Positions 35,663 to 44,310 of a DNA stretch of 64,000 bases are shown piece by piece. The stretch is from Butyrivibrio sp. (lineage in GTDB: Bacteria; Bacillota; Clostridia; Lachnospirales; Lachnospiraceae). A program made the translations under genes and the position numbers. The first letter of the stretch is position 1. Every line of letters begins with the position of its first letter. Under the pieces are notes generated by a model, which had not been told where the DNA came from, ran no database searches, and saw only the letters and a program-made list of their open reading frames with translations. The DNA is taken from positions 1 through 64,000 of the forward strand of contig SVFY01000004.1 of the NCBI GenBank assembly GCA_015056625.1, written 5' to 3'.

Positions 35663-35727
35663 AGGACAGATGCTCCTTCCGATAAATTCCTGATTATATA
35701 ATATAATATTTCGTTAGCATCTGTCCT
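35663..35727 (-). promoter_or_regulatory. Inverted repeat over the ribosome site of the 34.9 kb gene
   Basis: Perfect 12-base arms, AGGACAGATGCT on one side (35716-35727 read on the minus strand) and AGCATCTGTCCT (35663-35674), enclose an A/T-rich loop of 41 bases containing TATAAT. The proximal arm lies between the AAGGAG ribosome site and the start codon, so pairing could hide the start; alternatively it is a regulator-binding pair around a promoter. Confidence 0.5.
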
Positions 35728-35786
35728 GAATTTAATAAATACTTAATTATTTCTTTTTTCTGTCCCGAAGGAGTTTTATGATAACT

Positions 35787-35960
35787 CTAATTTTGTGCAG
35801 CCTTCGACAACTGTCCATGATATCTCTTAAGTCCGGCATTCAGATACACCTTCAGGCTCTCCACCACATCCGTAGCGAAAGGTTTATCGCTGTTATAATA
35901 TGCAGTGAAACTGGTATGGAGAATGTCTTGCCCACCATCGCCGCCGTCACGTCCTATCAT
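35787..35960 (-). CDS. Small 57-residue protein, translationally coupled
   Basis: An open frame of 57 codons starting at ATG 35958-35960, whose A is the last base of the preceding gene's TGA, with CGGAGG nine bases before it inside that gene. The protein begins MIGRDGGDGGQD and contains ATDVVESLKVYLNAGLKRYHG, a likely amphipathic helix. The Gly/Asp-rich start and lack of a membrane segment suggest a small soluble partner. The overlap and ribosome site make it a credible gene; I recognise no family. Confidence 0.6.
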   Translation of the reverse strand: MIGRDGGDGGQDILHTSFTAYYNSDKPFATDVVESLKVYLNAGLKRYHGQLSKAAQN

Positions 35961-36808
35961 CAGAATACCTCCGTTTCAAAGCAAAAGCTTACCAGACTGC
36001 CAACTTTTTTCGCATTTTCAGACGAAAAATCCTTTAACATTCTGCTGTATCCTCTGCCAGAAAACATATACATATATATAGGTGAATCCTTGGATAGGCT
36101 CTTTTTTGCTGCTGACTTGCCCCAAAAGATGAGGTCATTTATAAGAGCTCCTTCGTCGCTTCCGTAAGCAGCTACGCCTTCTATAAAAAGAGATCCATTC
36201 CTGATACTGGTAAGCATCCCTCCCTGAACTACGCCATCGTCATCAACCAGAAAAGTACTGGTTTTAGGGTCATAGCAGGTCCTGTCCAGTATTTCAAAGC
36301 TGTATCCTGAAGCTTCCCTTGCAAAATAGATCCACTGATCCTCTGACAGGTCATTAAGATGAAGACATCCCATTTCGGTCACAGGATCGTTAGCTTTTAC
36401 ATCTCCAAAACTGATCTCATACAATGAAAGTTTTTTCTCCTCTTCAAAGAAACCAAGATCTGCAAAGAACTTTTCTGTTTCTTCCTCCTGTTCCTCTGCA
36501 ACATATTCGGAGTAAAAAACTGCGCTACACTTTGCGATTCTGGCCACATCCTTAAGCAGCGTCAAAAGAGCTTTAAGCGCATCTTCATTATTGTACGCAT
36601 CTTCAATGATCACTTCTCTTACGGACAGGGCAAAAGTCTTGTCACTGCCGTCAGAAACTGTAGCCACTGCCATTACACCGCAGGCAGTATCAGATTCCAC
36701 TTCATATAAGCCCATAAAGAAATCGCTCTGCTCCTTTACTGCTTCATCAAGTGGTGTCAGGAAAACCCCTCTATTCTTTTCATCAACTAGCGTCGCTGCA
36801 AAAGTCAT
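35960..36808 (-). CDS. GNAT-like two-domain protein (island gene)
   Basis: A 282-residue soluble protein. Two alpha/beta halves with GNAT-like strand patterns: CGVMAVATVSDG then AKCSAVFYSEY in the first, and STFLVDDDGVVQGGMLTSIRNGSLFIEGVAAYG in the second, where an acetyl-CoA-type helix would follow (GALINDLIFWGKSAAKKSL). ATG 36808, with GGAGG eight bases upstream, is preferred to an ATG at 36823 that has no ribosome site. It begins about 18 bases after the lipase-like gene and ends by overlapping the 57-residue gene. Enzymatic activity is not proven by any motif I can see. Confidence 0.68.
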   Translation of the reverse strand: MTFAATLVDEKNRGVFLTPLDEAVKEQSDFFMGLYEVESDTACGVMAVATVSDGSDKTFALSVREVIIEDAYNNEDALKALLTLLKDVARIAKCSAVFYSEYVAEEQEEETEKFFADLGFFEEEKKLSLYEISFGDVKANDPVTEMGCLHLNDLSEDQWIYFAREASGYSFEILDRTCYDPKTSTFLVDDDGVVQGGMLTSIRNGSLFIEGVAAYGSDEGALINDLIFWGKSAAKKSLSKDSPIYMYMFSGRGYSRMLKDFSSENAKKVGSLVSFCFETEVF

Positions 36809-36826
36809 ATTGGCATCCTCCATGCA

Positions 36827-38434
36827 TTATTTCTTTTTCCTGTCTCTGATAAGTTTTAATACCTCAAAAATGGAATCTATAAGAAGAAGGGTTCCGCAGG
36901 ATAGCATGTACCAGCTGTTCTCAATGTCAGGCATTATAAGGATATACGCCCCCAAAAGGAAAGTTACGATCCCTTCAAATGAGTATCTGAAGCGCTCGAA
37001 CACCTTGGTGTTGTATATCCTGAAATTGATGATGTTCTGATAAGCAAGAGAAAGAAGCAGTACTCCTAAGATCATGCTGGATACCACAAAAAGAGCTCCT
37101 TCCTTCACCAGAACTGCTGAGGTCAGAACCCAAAGCACGATACAGAGCATAACTCGTGGTCTTTCTTTTTTGAAATCCCATTCTGAGTTCTTTAAGTGCC
37201 TTATGGTGAGCACAACCTCGTAGATGCATGTAAATACAAGGACTGCGAACACCACGGATTCCATGGCAAAGTCAGGAAACGCAAAGCTTAATATGCTAAG
37301 AAGTAGCGTAAGGCCAATCCTTATTGACTCTTTTCTGTTGATCAGTCCCCAGGCTCTTACAAAGATTCCCTTGCTGTCATCGTCTTCTTTTTTTATGCTC
37401 TTTGCCTTGTTTTTTAAGTTAAGGGCATCGCTGCCTGCCATGTTGAAAAGAAGCTCTTCAAAGGCTTCAGGCCCTTTCATGGCGAACTCTCTTATGGTGT
37501 TGGCTCCGGTGTCAGTCATGGAGTTAAAGAGACTGTCAATGAAGTTTTCCCTGGCCCCAAGATCCATGCCCTCCACAAAACGGTCAATTAAATCTGTAAT
37601 AAGGTGGCTCTCAGGAGCATGGTCCTTACAGGTTATAAGCCCCTCAGGACCAAGCATCCAGGTCTGCATGCTGTGCTGGATAAGAGCATGGGCTGAACTT
37701 CTTACTATGATGCTCTCCCCTGCCGGGGGTTCAAAGATCCTGCCAATAATTGAGTATTCAGGAGTTATCTTGGTGATCTTATCAAGAATATTGTTGATAA
37801 GGGCCTGATCAAGGACTTCATCGCAAAAGCCAGGCCCATCATTAATATAGACTCTCTTTAGCTTGGCCTGCTGTCTGATATCAAGATGAGCTGCGGCGTA
37901 AAGAGCAAGATGGGCTCCCTTGGAGTGACCAAGGATTATCACATCTCCAGAAGCTTCATTCACATGCCTTATGGCATAGTCAAGAGCCAGGTCCTGGGAA
38001 GGAACATTTGTGTAGCTTATCATGAAGTCTTCCTTCCAGCCTATGATGGTAGAATCTGTTCCTCTAAATGCAATGACTGTAGTGCCGTCACTTAAGGAAT
38101 AAGTCACAGCTGCAAACTGCTTATCTGAGGTATCAAATATATCCTGAAAGTCAGAAATGACTATGTTCCCAAAGCGCTTACTTGATGCGCAATACCTTGC
38201 AAAGTCCAGATCTTCTTTACCGGAGCCTGCACGGGTATTTCTTATGGCGTGCATATCTTCCAGGTGGTAGATGGCGTCACGCAGGGTGGCAGTATCAGAT
38301 TTTACGTGTTCAAAAAACGGCTTGTAATCAATATATACAAGCTCAGCCAGAACAAGGTTATCTTCAATTCTAAATTCCCGCTCTCCAAAATCCAGATCAC
38401 CCTTCCAGAGAACGTAATCAGACAAATGAGCCAT
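36827..38434 (-). CDS. DUF2974-type lipase-like protein with C-terminal membrane domain
   Basis: A 535-residue protein. Residues 1-320 form an alpha/beta-hydrolase of the DUF2974 (Mbeg1-like) family with nucleophile elbow GHSKGAH and the oxyanion-type FRGTDST. The C-terminal 170 residues hold about six membrane helices (FAMESVVFAVLVFTCIYEV and onward), so the hydrolase should be held at the inner face of the membrane. Related proteins are common in Firmicutes but their substrates are unknown. It starts 11 bases after the second ABC subunit gene and is followed within a few bases by the acetyltransferase-like gene, so it links exporter and island. Confidence 0.85.
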   Translation of the reverse strand: MAHLSDYVLWKGDLDFGEREFRIEDNLVLAELVYIDYKPFFEHVKSDTATLRDAIYHLEDMHAIRNTRAGSGKEDLDFARYCASSKRFGNIVISDFQDIFDTSDKQFAAVTYSLSDGTTVIAFRGTDSTIIGWKEDFMISYTNVPSQDLALDYAIRHVNEASGDVIILGHSKGAHLALYAAAHLDIRQQAKLKRVYINDGPGFCDEVLDQALINNILDKITKITPEYSIIGRIFEPPAGESIIVRSSAHALIQHSMQTWMLGPEGLITCKDHAPESHLITDLIDRFVEGMDLGARENFIDSLFNSMTDTGANTIREFAMKGPEAFEELLFNMAGSDALNLKNKAKSIKKEDDDSKGIFVRAWGLINRKESIRIGLTLLLSILSFAFPDFAMESVVFAVLVFTCIYEVVLTIRHLKNSEWDFKKERPRVMLCIVLWVLTSAVLVKEGALFVVSSMILGVLLLSLAYQNIINFRIYNTKVFERFRYSFEGIVTFLLGAYILIMPDIENSWYMLSCGTLLLIDSIFEVLKLIRDRKKK

Positions 38435-38445
38435 TATTGCTCCTT

Positions 38446-40380
38446 TTATGCTGTCTCAGATTTCATGCCGGTGTACAGCTGATAGTATTTCTGCTTTTTA
38501 GCGATGAGCTCATCGTGAGTACCCTGCTCAATGATCCTGCCCTGCTCAAGGACTATGATGCAGTCAGAGTTTCTGACAGTCGAGAGCCTGTGGGCAATTA
38601 CAAAGGTTGTTCTGCCCTTCATGAGCCTGTCCATACCGTCCTGAACGATTTTCTCTGTTCTGGTGTCGATGGAGGATGTAGCCTCATCAAGGATCAGAAC
38701 TGGAGGATCTGCGATAGCAGCTCTGGCAATTGCAAGGAGCTGTCTCTGTCCCTGAGAGAGGTTTGCACCGTCTCCTGTGAGCATTGTGTCGTACCCCTCA
38801 GGAAGTCTCTTTATAAAGCTGTGAGCATTGGCGAGCTTGGCTGCTGCAATCACTTCATCATCTGAAGCGTCAAGTTTTCCGTACCTTATATTGTCCATTA
38901 CAGTTCCTGTAAACAGGTGCGTATCCTGAAGAACAATTCCAAGAGATCTTCTAAGATCTGCCTTTTTGATCTTGTTGATATTGATGTTGTCGTACCTTAT
39001 CTTGCCGTCCTGAATGTCATAGAAGCGGTTGATGAGGTTTGTGATGGTGGTCTTACCTGCACCAGTTGAGCCGACAAAAGCAATCTTCTGACCTGGCTTT
39101 GCATGAAGCACAATATCGTGAAGTACCATCTTTTCATCGGTATAACCAAAGTCTACACCGTTAAAGGTAACATCGCCCTCCATTGGCTGGTATGTAGTGG
39201 TATCTGTAGCCTTGTGGTAATGCTTCCAGGCCCAGTGTCCGGTATGGTGATCAGCCTCAACAATCTCGCCGTCTTTCTCTTCGCTGTCCACAAGCATTAC
39301 GTAGCCTTCATCAGTTTCAGGTTGCTCATCAAGGAGCTTAAATATTCTCTCAGCACCTGCAAGAGCCATGATGATGGAGTTAAACTGCATGCTGACCTGG
39401 TTTATAGGCATTGAAAAGCTCTTGTTAAAAGCAAGGAAGCTTGCAAGTCCGCCAACAGTAAATCCAACAGCAACGCTGTCTGAAAGGGCTATTGCTGCAC
39501 CTATCATGGCGCAGAGAACGTAGCTGGTGTTTCCAAGCTGAGCGTTTATTGGTCCAAGAGCTCCAGAATAAGCATTAGCTTTAAATGCACTCTGACATAG
39601 TTCTTCGTTGAGCTCATCAAACCTTTCAATAGCTTCTCTTTCATGATTAAAGACTTTGACCACCTTCTGGCCTGTCATCATCTCCTCGATGAAACCATTG
39701 AGCTCGCCCAGGTTCTTTTGCTGAGCCACAAAATTCTTGCCTGAAGACTTGGTAGCCTTAGCAGAGCAAAAGAGCATGATGCCAACCATTACAAGAGTCA
39801 CAAAAGTAAGTGGCAAGGACAGAACAACCATAGATACAAGAACCGAAACAATTGTGATGGCACTTGAGAGCATCTGAGGGATACTCTGGCTGATCATCTG
39901 CCTTAATGTATCAATGTCGTTGGTGTAAATTGACATGATATCGCCGTGGGCATGGGTATCAAAATACTTGATCGGAAGACTCTCCATGTGGGTAAAAAGA
40001 TCTTCTCTTAATCTTTTTAGTGTTCCCTGGTTGATCTCAACCATGACCCTTGCCTGTAAAAAAGCCGAGAAAACGCCAAGGGCATAAAACCCTGCTACTC
40101 TCACGATGGCCCCAAGAAGTGGTCCATAGTCAGTACTGCCGCTATCAAGCATGGGCTGAATATAAGCGTCAATAAGTGTCTTGGTGAAAAGAGTTCCCTG
40201 AACGCTTGAAAATACAGTCAAAAGTATACATACAAGTACCGTCAGCATATGAATGGGATAGAACTTGAATACATATCCCATGATCCTCTTAAACAATGCG
40301 CCAGGATTTTCAACCTTAGGCCTTGGCATTCCTCTGCCTCTGGCTCCTGGTCCGCCTTTTATCTCTTTAACTTCTGCCAT
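38446..40380 (-). CDS. ABC exporter subunit with consensus ATPase site
   Basis: A fused membrane/ATPase half-transporter of 644 residues (six membrane helices, then nucleotide-binding domain). Walker A is GSTGAGKTT, the signature NLSQGQRQ, Walker B LILDEATSS with catalytic Glu, and the switch His in IAHRLST: all consensus. An insert of about 45 residues rich in His, Trp and Glu (EADHHTGHWAWKHYH) precedes the ATPase domain. Together with the adjacent subunit, which has a degenerate site, it forms a heterodimer like BmrC/BmrD or TM287/288 that exports lipids, drugs or peptides. Fourteen bases separate the two genes. Confidence 0.92.
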   Translation of the reverse strand: MAEVKEIKGGPGARGRGMPRPKVENPGALFKRIMGYVFKFYPIHMLTVLVCILLTVFSSVQGTLFTKTLIDAYIQPMLDSGSTDYGPLLGAIVRVAGFYALGVFSAFLQARVMVEINQGTLKRLREDLFTHMESLPIKYFDTHAHGDIMSIYTNDIDTLRQMISQSIPQMLSSAITIVSVLVSMVVLSLPLTFVTLVMVGIMLFCSAKATKSSGKNFVAQQKNLGELNGFIEEMMTGQKVVKVFNHEREAIERFDELNEELCQSAFKANAYSGALGPINAQLGNTSYVLCAMIGAAIALSDSVAVGFTVGGLASFLAFNKSFSMPINQVSMQFNSIIMALAGAERIFKLLDEQPETDEGYVMLVDSEEKDGEIVEADHHTGHWAWKHYHKATDTTTYQPMEGDVTFNGVDFGYTDEKMVLHDIVLHAKPGQKIAFVGSTGAGKTTITNLINRFYDIQDGKIRYDNININKIKKADLRRSLGIVLQDTHLFTGTVMDNIRYGKLDASDDEVIAAAKLANAHSFIKRLPEGYDTMLTGDGANLSQGQRQLLAIARAAIADPPVLILDEATSSIDTRTEKIVQDGMDRLMKGRTTFVIAHRLSTVRNSDCIIVLEQGRIIEQGTHDELIAKKQKYYQLYTGMKSETA

Positions 40381-40394
40381 AATCTATTCCTCCA

Positions 40395-42146
40395 TTAAGC
40401 GCTGGGGCGATCAAAGTCCGCATCGCCGCTTCCGCCGGTCTGAGATTCGTAAACTTCTCTGTAGATGTTGTTGTTCTTTAGGAGCTCCTCATGGCTTCCA
40501 AAACCGTTGATCTGTCCATCATCCATAACAATTATCCTGTCGCAGTTCTGAACTGAACTGATCCTCTGAGCGATGATGAGCTTGGTGGTTCCAGGAATCT
40601 CCTCTGCAAATGCCTTTCTGATCTTGGCATCCGTGGCTGTATCTACCGCACTGGTGGAGTCGTCTAAGATAAGGATCTTGGGCTTTTTAAGAAGCGCTCT
40701 TGCAATACAGAGCCTCTGCCTCTGTCCGCCTGATACATTGGTTCCGCCCTGCTCTATGACAGTGTCATACCCATCAGGCATCCTCTCTATAAATTCATCT
40801 GCGCAGGCCATCTCACATACCCTCTTGCACTCATCAAGTGTGGCATCCTTTTTGCCCCACCTTAAGTTATCAAGGATAGTTCCGGAAAAGAGAACGTTCT
40901 TTTGAAGCACAACAGAAACCTGATCTCGCAAAACTTCCATGTCGTAGTCTCTTACATCAACTCCGCCAACCTTGATGCTTCCAGCTGTTACGTCGTAGAG
41001 CCTGCTGATAAGGTTAACAAGTGATGACTTGGCAGAACCTGTTCCTCCGATGACACCAATAGTTTCTCCTGACTTGATCGAAAGATTTATATTTTTAAGT
41101 ACCGGTTCATCAGACTCTTTATCGTAAGCAAAGTCCACGTTTTCAAAAGAAATACTGCCATCAGCTACTTCCATTACAGGATCCTTTGGATTTACCAGAT
41201 CAGCTTTTTCCTCGATAACCTCTGCAATTCTCTTGCCACTTGCTGCTGCCATGGTAAGCATTACGAAGATAACTGCAAGGAACATAAGGCTCATAAGAAT
41301 GTTCATGCAGTAAGTCAGAAGGCTCATGAGATTTCCTGTTGAAAGCTCGCCGCCAACTATCATGTGAGCACCAAACCAGCTGATAAGCAGGATGCAGGCA
41401 TAAACCGTACCTGTCATAAGCGGGCTCATATATACTACGTTCATCTCTGCCTTAACAAACATGTTGTAGATGTTGAGGGCAGCTTTTTTAAACTTGTCAT
41501 TCTCATAGTCCTCACGAACGTAGGCCTTTACAACTCTTATGGCTGATACATTTTCCTGAACGCTCTCATTTAAGGCGTCATACTTTTCAAATACTTCTTT
41601 GAAGTACTTGGATGCCTTGTTCATAACAAACATGATGACAACTGAAAGGAATAACACCGCGATAAAATAGATGCTGGCAAGCCTTGGGCTGATGATAAAG
41701 CTCATGACCATGGCAACTACCATTGAAGAAGGCGCTCTCATGGCCATCCTCAGGGTCATCATATAGGCATTCTGGATGTTTGTTACATCTGTGGTCAGCC
41801 TGGTTACAAGTCCTGATGTGGAGAACTTGTCTATGTTTGAAAAAGAAAAGGTCTGAATATTATCAAACATAGCCTTGCGGAGGTTTTTGGCAAAACCAGT
41901 GGATGCCTTGGATCCAAAATAAGCGCCTCCAATACCGCATAAAAGACCAAGAATGGCAATGACGATCATCATGCCTCCGGTCTCAAAAATGTATTCCATA
42001 TTTTTCCCATAGATACCTATGTCTACGATCCTTGCCATAAGGATTGGGATGACCATTTCGCAGACAACCTCGCCCAGCATACAGACAGGTGTCAGTATCG
42101 ATGGGAGTTTGTATTCTTTTACCTGGGATAAAAGTGTCTTAAGCAT
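40395..42146 (-). CDS. ABC exporter subunit with degenerate ATPase site
   Basis: The partner half-transporter, 583 residues. Walker A GGTGSAKSS and signature NVSGGQRQ are good, but Walker B reads LILDDSTSA (Asp in place of the catalytic Glu) and the switch region reads IIAQRISS (Gln in place of His). These two changes mark the non-hydrolysing side of a heterodimeric exporter. It is the first gene of the long co-directional run reaching 30105, with 14, 11, about 18 and similar short gaps, and is separated from DUF4317 upstream by a strong terminator. Cargo is unknown. Confidence 0.92.
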   Translation of the reverse strand: MLKTLLSQVKEYKLPSILTPVCMLGEVVCEMVIPILMARIVDIGIYGKNMEYIFETGGMMIVIAILGLLCGIGGAYFGSKASTGFAKNLRKAMFDNIQTFSFSNIDKFSTSGLVTRLTTDVTNIQNAYMMTLRMAMRAPSSMVVAMVMSFIISPRLASIYFIAVLFLSVVIMFVMNKASKYFKEVFEKYDALNESVQENVSAIRVVKAYVREDYENDKFKKAALNIYNMFVKAEMNVVYMSPLMTGTVYACILLISWFGAHMIVGGELSTGNLMSLLTYCMNILMSLMFLAVIFVMLTMAAASGKRIAEVIEEKADLVNPKDPVMEVADGSISFENVDFAYDKESDEPVLKNINLSIKSGETIGVIGGTGSAKSSLVNLISRLYDVTAGSIKVGGVDVRDYDMEVLRDQVSVVLQKNVLFSGTILDNLRWGKKDATLDECKRVCEMACADEFIERMPDGYDTVIEQGGTNVSGGQRQRLCIARALLKKPKILILDDSTSAVDTATDAKIRKAFAEEIPGTTKLIIAQRISSVQNCDRIIVMDDGQINGFGSHEELLKNNNIYREVYESQTGGSGDADFDRPSA

Positions 42147-42223
42147 ATATTATCTCCCTTGATCACTTATTTTTTCGTTGCACAAACAATAATATATTGC
42201 ATGCAATTCAATGTCAACTTCAT

Positions 42224-42279
42224 GAAAAAAAGCATGCCCCTGGACTGATGGTCCTCTCCTCATCAGTTCACGGGCATGT
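42224..42279 (-). terminator. Terminator of the DUF4317 gene
   Basis: A long hairpin with arms CATGCCC..ACTGATG and CATCAGT..GGGCATG, followed by seven T on the minus strand, just after the DUF4317 stop codon and before the ABC genes. Confidence 0.88.
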
Positions 42280-42283
42280 ATCA

Positions 42284-43420
42284 TTATTTATTCATAAAGG
42301 TTCTGACATTGATACCATTTACCTCAATATGATCATCAACCTCAATAACAAGACATTGTCTGCCATCAATGATCCTTGATTCTACAAGGTCTGTCCTCTC
42401 CGGATTGACCTTAATAACTACATCAGGAGTCTCAATATCAAACTTCTTGGTATGGGCTATGTTGCTGGCAAGAAGTGGATAATCCTCATTTCCTGCACAT
42501 TTTTCATAGGTCTCATCGAAAAATCCAAGGCGCTCCTCGGAAACTCCGCTGTCTGAAAGAAGCTGCTTTACATCCTTTTTAGTTAGCTCTAATGGCTCCG
42601 GATCCCCTTCGTGATCCTCAATCATGTCGTTGAGGTTGTCGTGGATATTTCTCATGATGTCGTAATCTGCATCTTCACCAATGGCGCTCTGTACTACAGC
42701 ATCGAAAAGATCCTTCTGCTCCGGGGCAGATATTGGAGCCCTTCCTCCAAACATAGCTTCCACAAACTCAGGCTGAAGGTCATCAGGCTTTTTGGTGAAG
42801 TAGAGCATGTTGTGGATGTCTGTATTTCTTTCGATAAACGCCGGGAAAAGAAATCCCTTTACCGGAGCATCTACTACCCAGTCCCTGTACCTCTCCTCTA
42901 TGACATTATCTTTTTCATTGTAGCCAAGACCAGCCTTGGAGAGCTTAACAGGACAGATGCTGCAGAGCATGTAATCGTAGATGTTGTCAGATGCATCCTC
43001 CATCTCGATTCCGTCCCTTGTAACTCCAGGAATGTCGTAAACTGCGTGAACTACTATGATGTAATAATTCTCACCGTCTACATAGTTTGCAATGATCTTG
43101 TCGTAGAACTCCTCAAGAAGCTCATCATCAGCGAGCTTGGAGTTTCTTAGTGTCAAAAGAAAGTCTTGAGTTCCTCCGGGCTGTTCCTGTTCAATAGGAA
43201 ACTCAAGACTTATCAGATTCTTACCAAAGGTCCCTGCGAGAGTATGCTGAAAAATATCCAGATACTTGAACATCTCCTCATCATGAATGGATCCAAAGGC
43301 CTTCCTGAATGTAAGGCGCTTGTTCTTTTCATGATCCACATAGCACCCGCAGATATTGTCGATGGTACATCTGTCAGGTGTGAACTGCTTTTTGATCTCT
43401 AGTGTTTCTGCCTTATTCAT
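42284..43420 (-). CDS. DUF4317 family protein
   Basis: A 378-residue soluble protein of the DUF4317 family, which is widespread in Clostridia and has no known role. Typical features are the N-terminal IKKQFTPDRCTIDNICGCYVD, the central ICPVKLSKAGLGYN and GFLFPAFIERNTDIHNMLYFTK, and the late DTPDVVIKVNPERTDLVE-like block (VVIKVNPERTDLVESRIIDG). It starts eight bases after the CheC-like gene ends, so they probably share a transcript, and it ends at a strong terminator. Confidence 0.88.
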   Translation of the reverse strand: MNKAETLEIKKQFTPDRCTIDNICGCYVDHEKNKRLTFRKAFGSIHDEEMFKYLDIFQHTLAGTFGKNLISLEFPIEQEQPGGTQDFLLTLRNSKLADDELLEEFYDKIIANYVDGENYYIIVVHAVYDIPGVTRDGIEMEDASDNIYDYMLCSICPVKLSKAGLGYNEKDNVIEERYRDWVVDAPVKGFLFPAFIERNTDIHNMLYFTKKPDDLQPEFVEAMFGGRAPISAPEQKDLFDAVVQSAIGEDADYDIMRNIHDNLNDMIEDHEGDPEPLELTKKDVKQLLSDSGVSEERLGFFDETYEKCAGNEDYPLLASNIAHTKKFDIETPDVVIKVNPERTDLVESRIIDGRQCLVIEVDDHIEVNGINVRTFMNK

Positions 43421-43428
43421 TTAAATAA

Positions 43429-44049
43429 TTACTTCCCCTTATTCATAAATTTGTCGCACATATCCTCTGCGAACTGCACAGGATAAAGCTGCACCATGAT
43501 GGAATCAATCAGATTTCCGATTGTCATCCTGAATGCTATTTTAACAAATTTATCATAAGTAGTATCAAACATTTTTTCAAATACTTTAATACTCTCAACG
43601 TCAATCTGGTTAACTATTGGAGTACTGATGTCTGTAGGCACGCCAAGCATGGATGAAAGGCTGGTTGCACTGGTGCCCATCATCTGGTTCATTGCTTCTG
43701 ATGCTGCAGATAAATGAAGATCCGTGATATCGCCATCTGTGTTGGTTCCATCGCCGCCCATCATAAGATCAGTCATTACCTTTACATCCTGCTCTTTAAG
43801 TACAAGGACATTGTTTCCCTCAAGTCCCTTTACATAATGGATCTGAACGAAGATACAGGTCTTCTCATAGTCGTCTAAAGCTTCACTTCTCTTTATAACC
43901 TTAACGTTGGGTGTTGTGATATCAACCTTCTTATTTACCATCATACTTAAGGTTGTTGCTGAATTACCCATGCTGATATTAGCAATTTCACCCAGAATAT
44001 CTATCTGGTCATTAGTGAGTACATAATCTTCCAAGCCCGTCACCTCCAT
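43429..44049 (-). CDS. cheC: CheC-like CheY-phosphatase
   Basis: A 206-residue protein with two CheC/FliY-type active-site repeats: EIANISMGNSATTL followed by VDITTP, and EAMNQMMGTSATSL followed by TDISTP (E-x2-N-x~20-P pattern, both intact). Such proteins remove phosphate from CheY-P. A FliN-type C-terminal domain is absent, so it is CheC-like rather than FliY. No other chemotaxis gene is adjacent; the nearest is cheY at 29658. Upstream is a divergent fructose operon. Confidence 0.85.
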   Translation of the reverse strand: MEVTGLEDYVLTNDQIDILGEIANISMGNSATTLSMMVNKKVDITTPNVKVIKRSEALDDYEKTCIFVQIHYVKGLEGNNVLVLKEQDVKVMTDLMMGGDGTNTDGDITDLHLSAASEAMNQMMGTSATSLSSMLGVPTDISTPIVNQIDVESIKVFEKMFDTTYDKFVKIAFRMTIGNLIDSIMVQLYPVQFAEDMCDKFMNKGK

Positions 44050-44198
44050 ATGTCTGTCGATACGTAACCATACTAATATTTTAGTTTAGTTTTGGTATCT
44101 TTGTAAAGGCGGATTTACGGTTGTAAGAAAAGCTTTATTCTTTTTTTAGATTATCATTAATTTGATATCTGATTACATATGATCATTTATTTTTGTTT

Positions 44199-44258
44199 TG
44201 TGATTATTTTACAAAGAGTTAATTGATTATTTGTGATTATTTGTGATTGCTATTGATT
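44199..44258 (+). promoter_or_regulatory. Phased TGATT operator array before fruR
   Basis: TGATT occurs at 44201, 44224, 44234, 44244 and 44254. The last four are spaced exactly 10 bp, one helical turn, in the form TTGTGATTAT. They overlap the -35 region of the fruR promoter and would suit a DeoR-family repressor, probably FruR itself. Confidence 0.6.
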
Positions 44259-44275
44259 GAAGGGGGTGCTATCAT
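44247..44275 (+). promoter_or_regulatory. Likely fruR operon promoter
   Basis: TTGCTA (44247-44252) and TATCAT (44270-44275) with 17-bp spacing, 36 bases before the fruR start. Confidence 0.5.
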
Positions 44276-44310
44276 AAGCTTAACCTAATCTGTGAATGTG
44301 AGGGAATACC

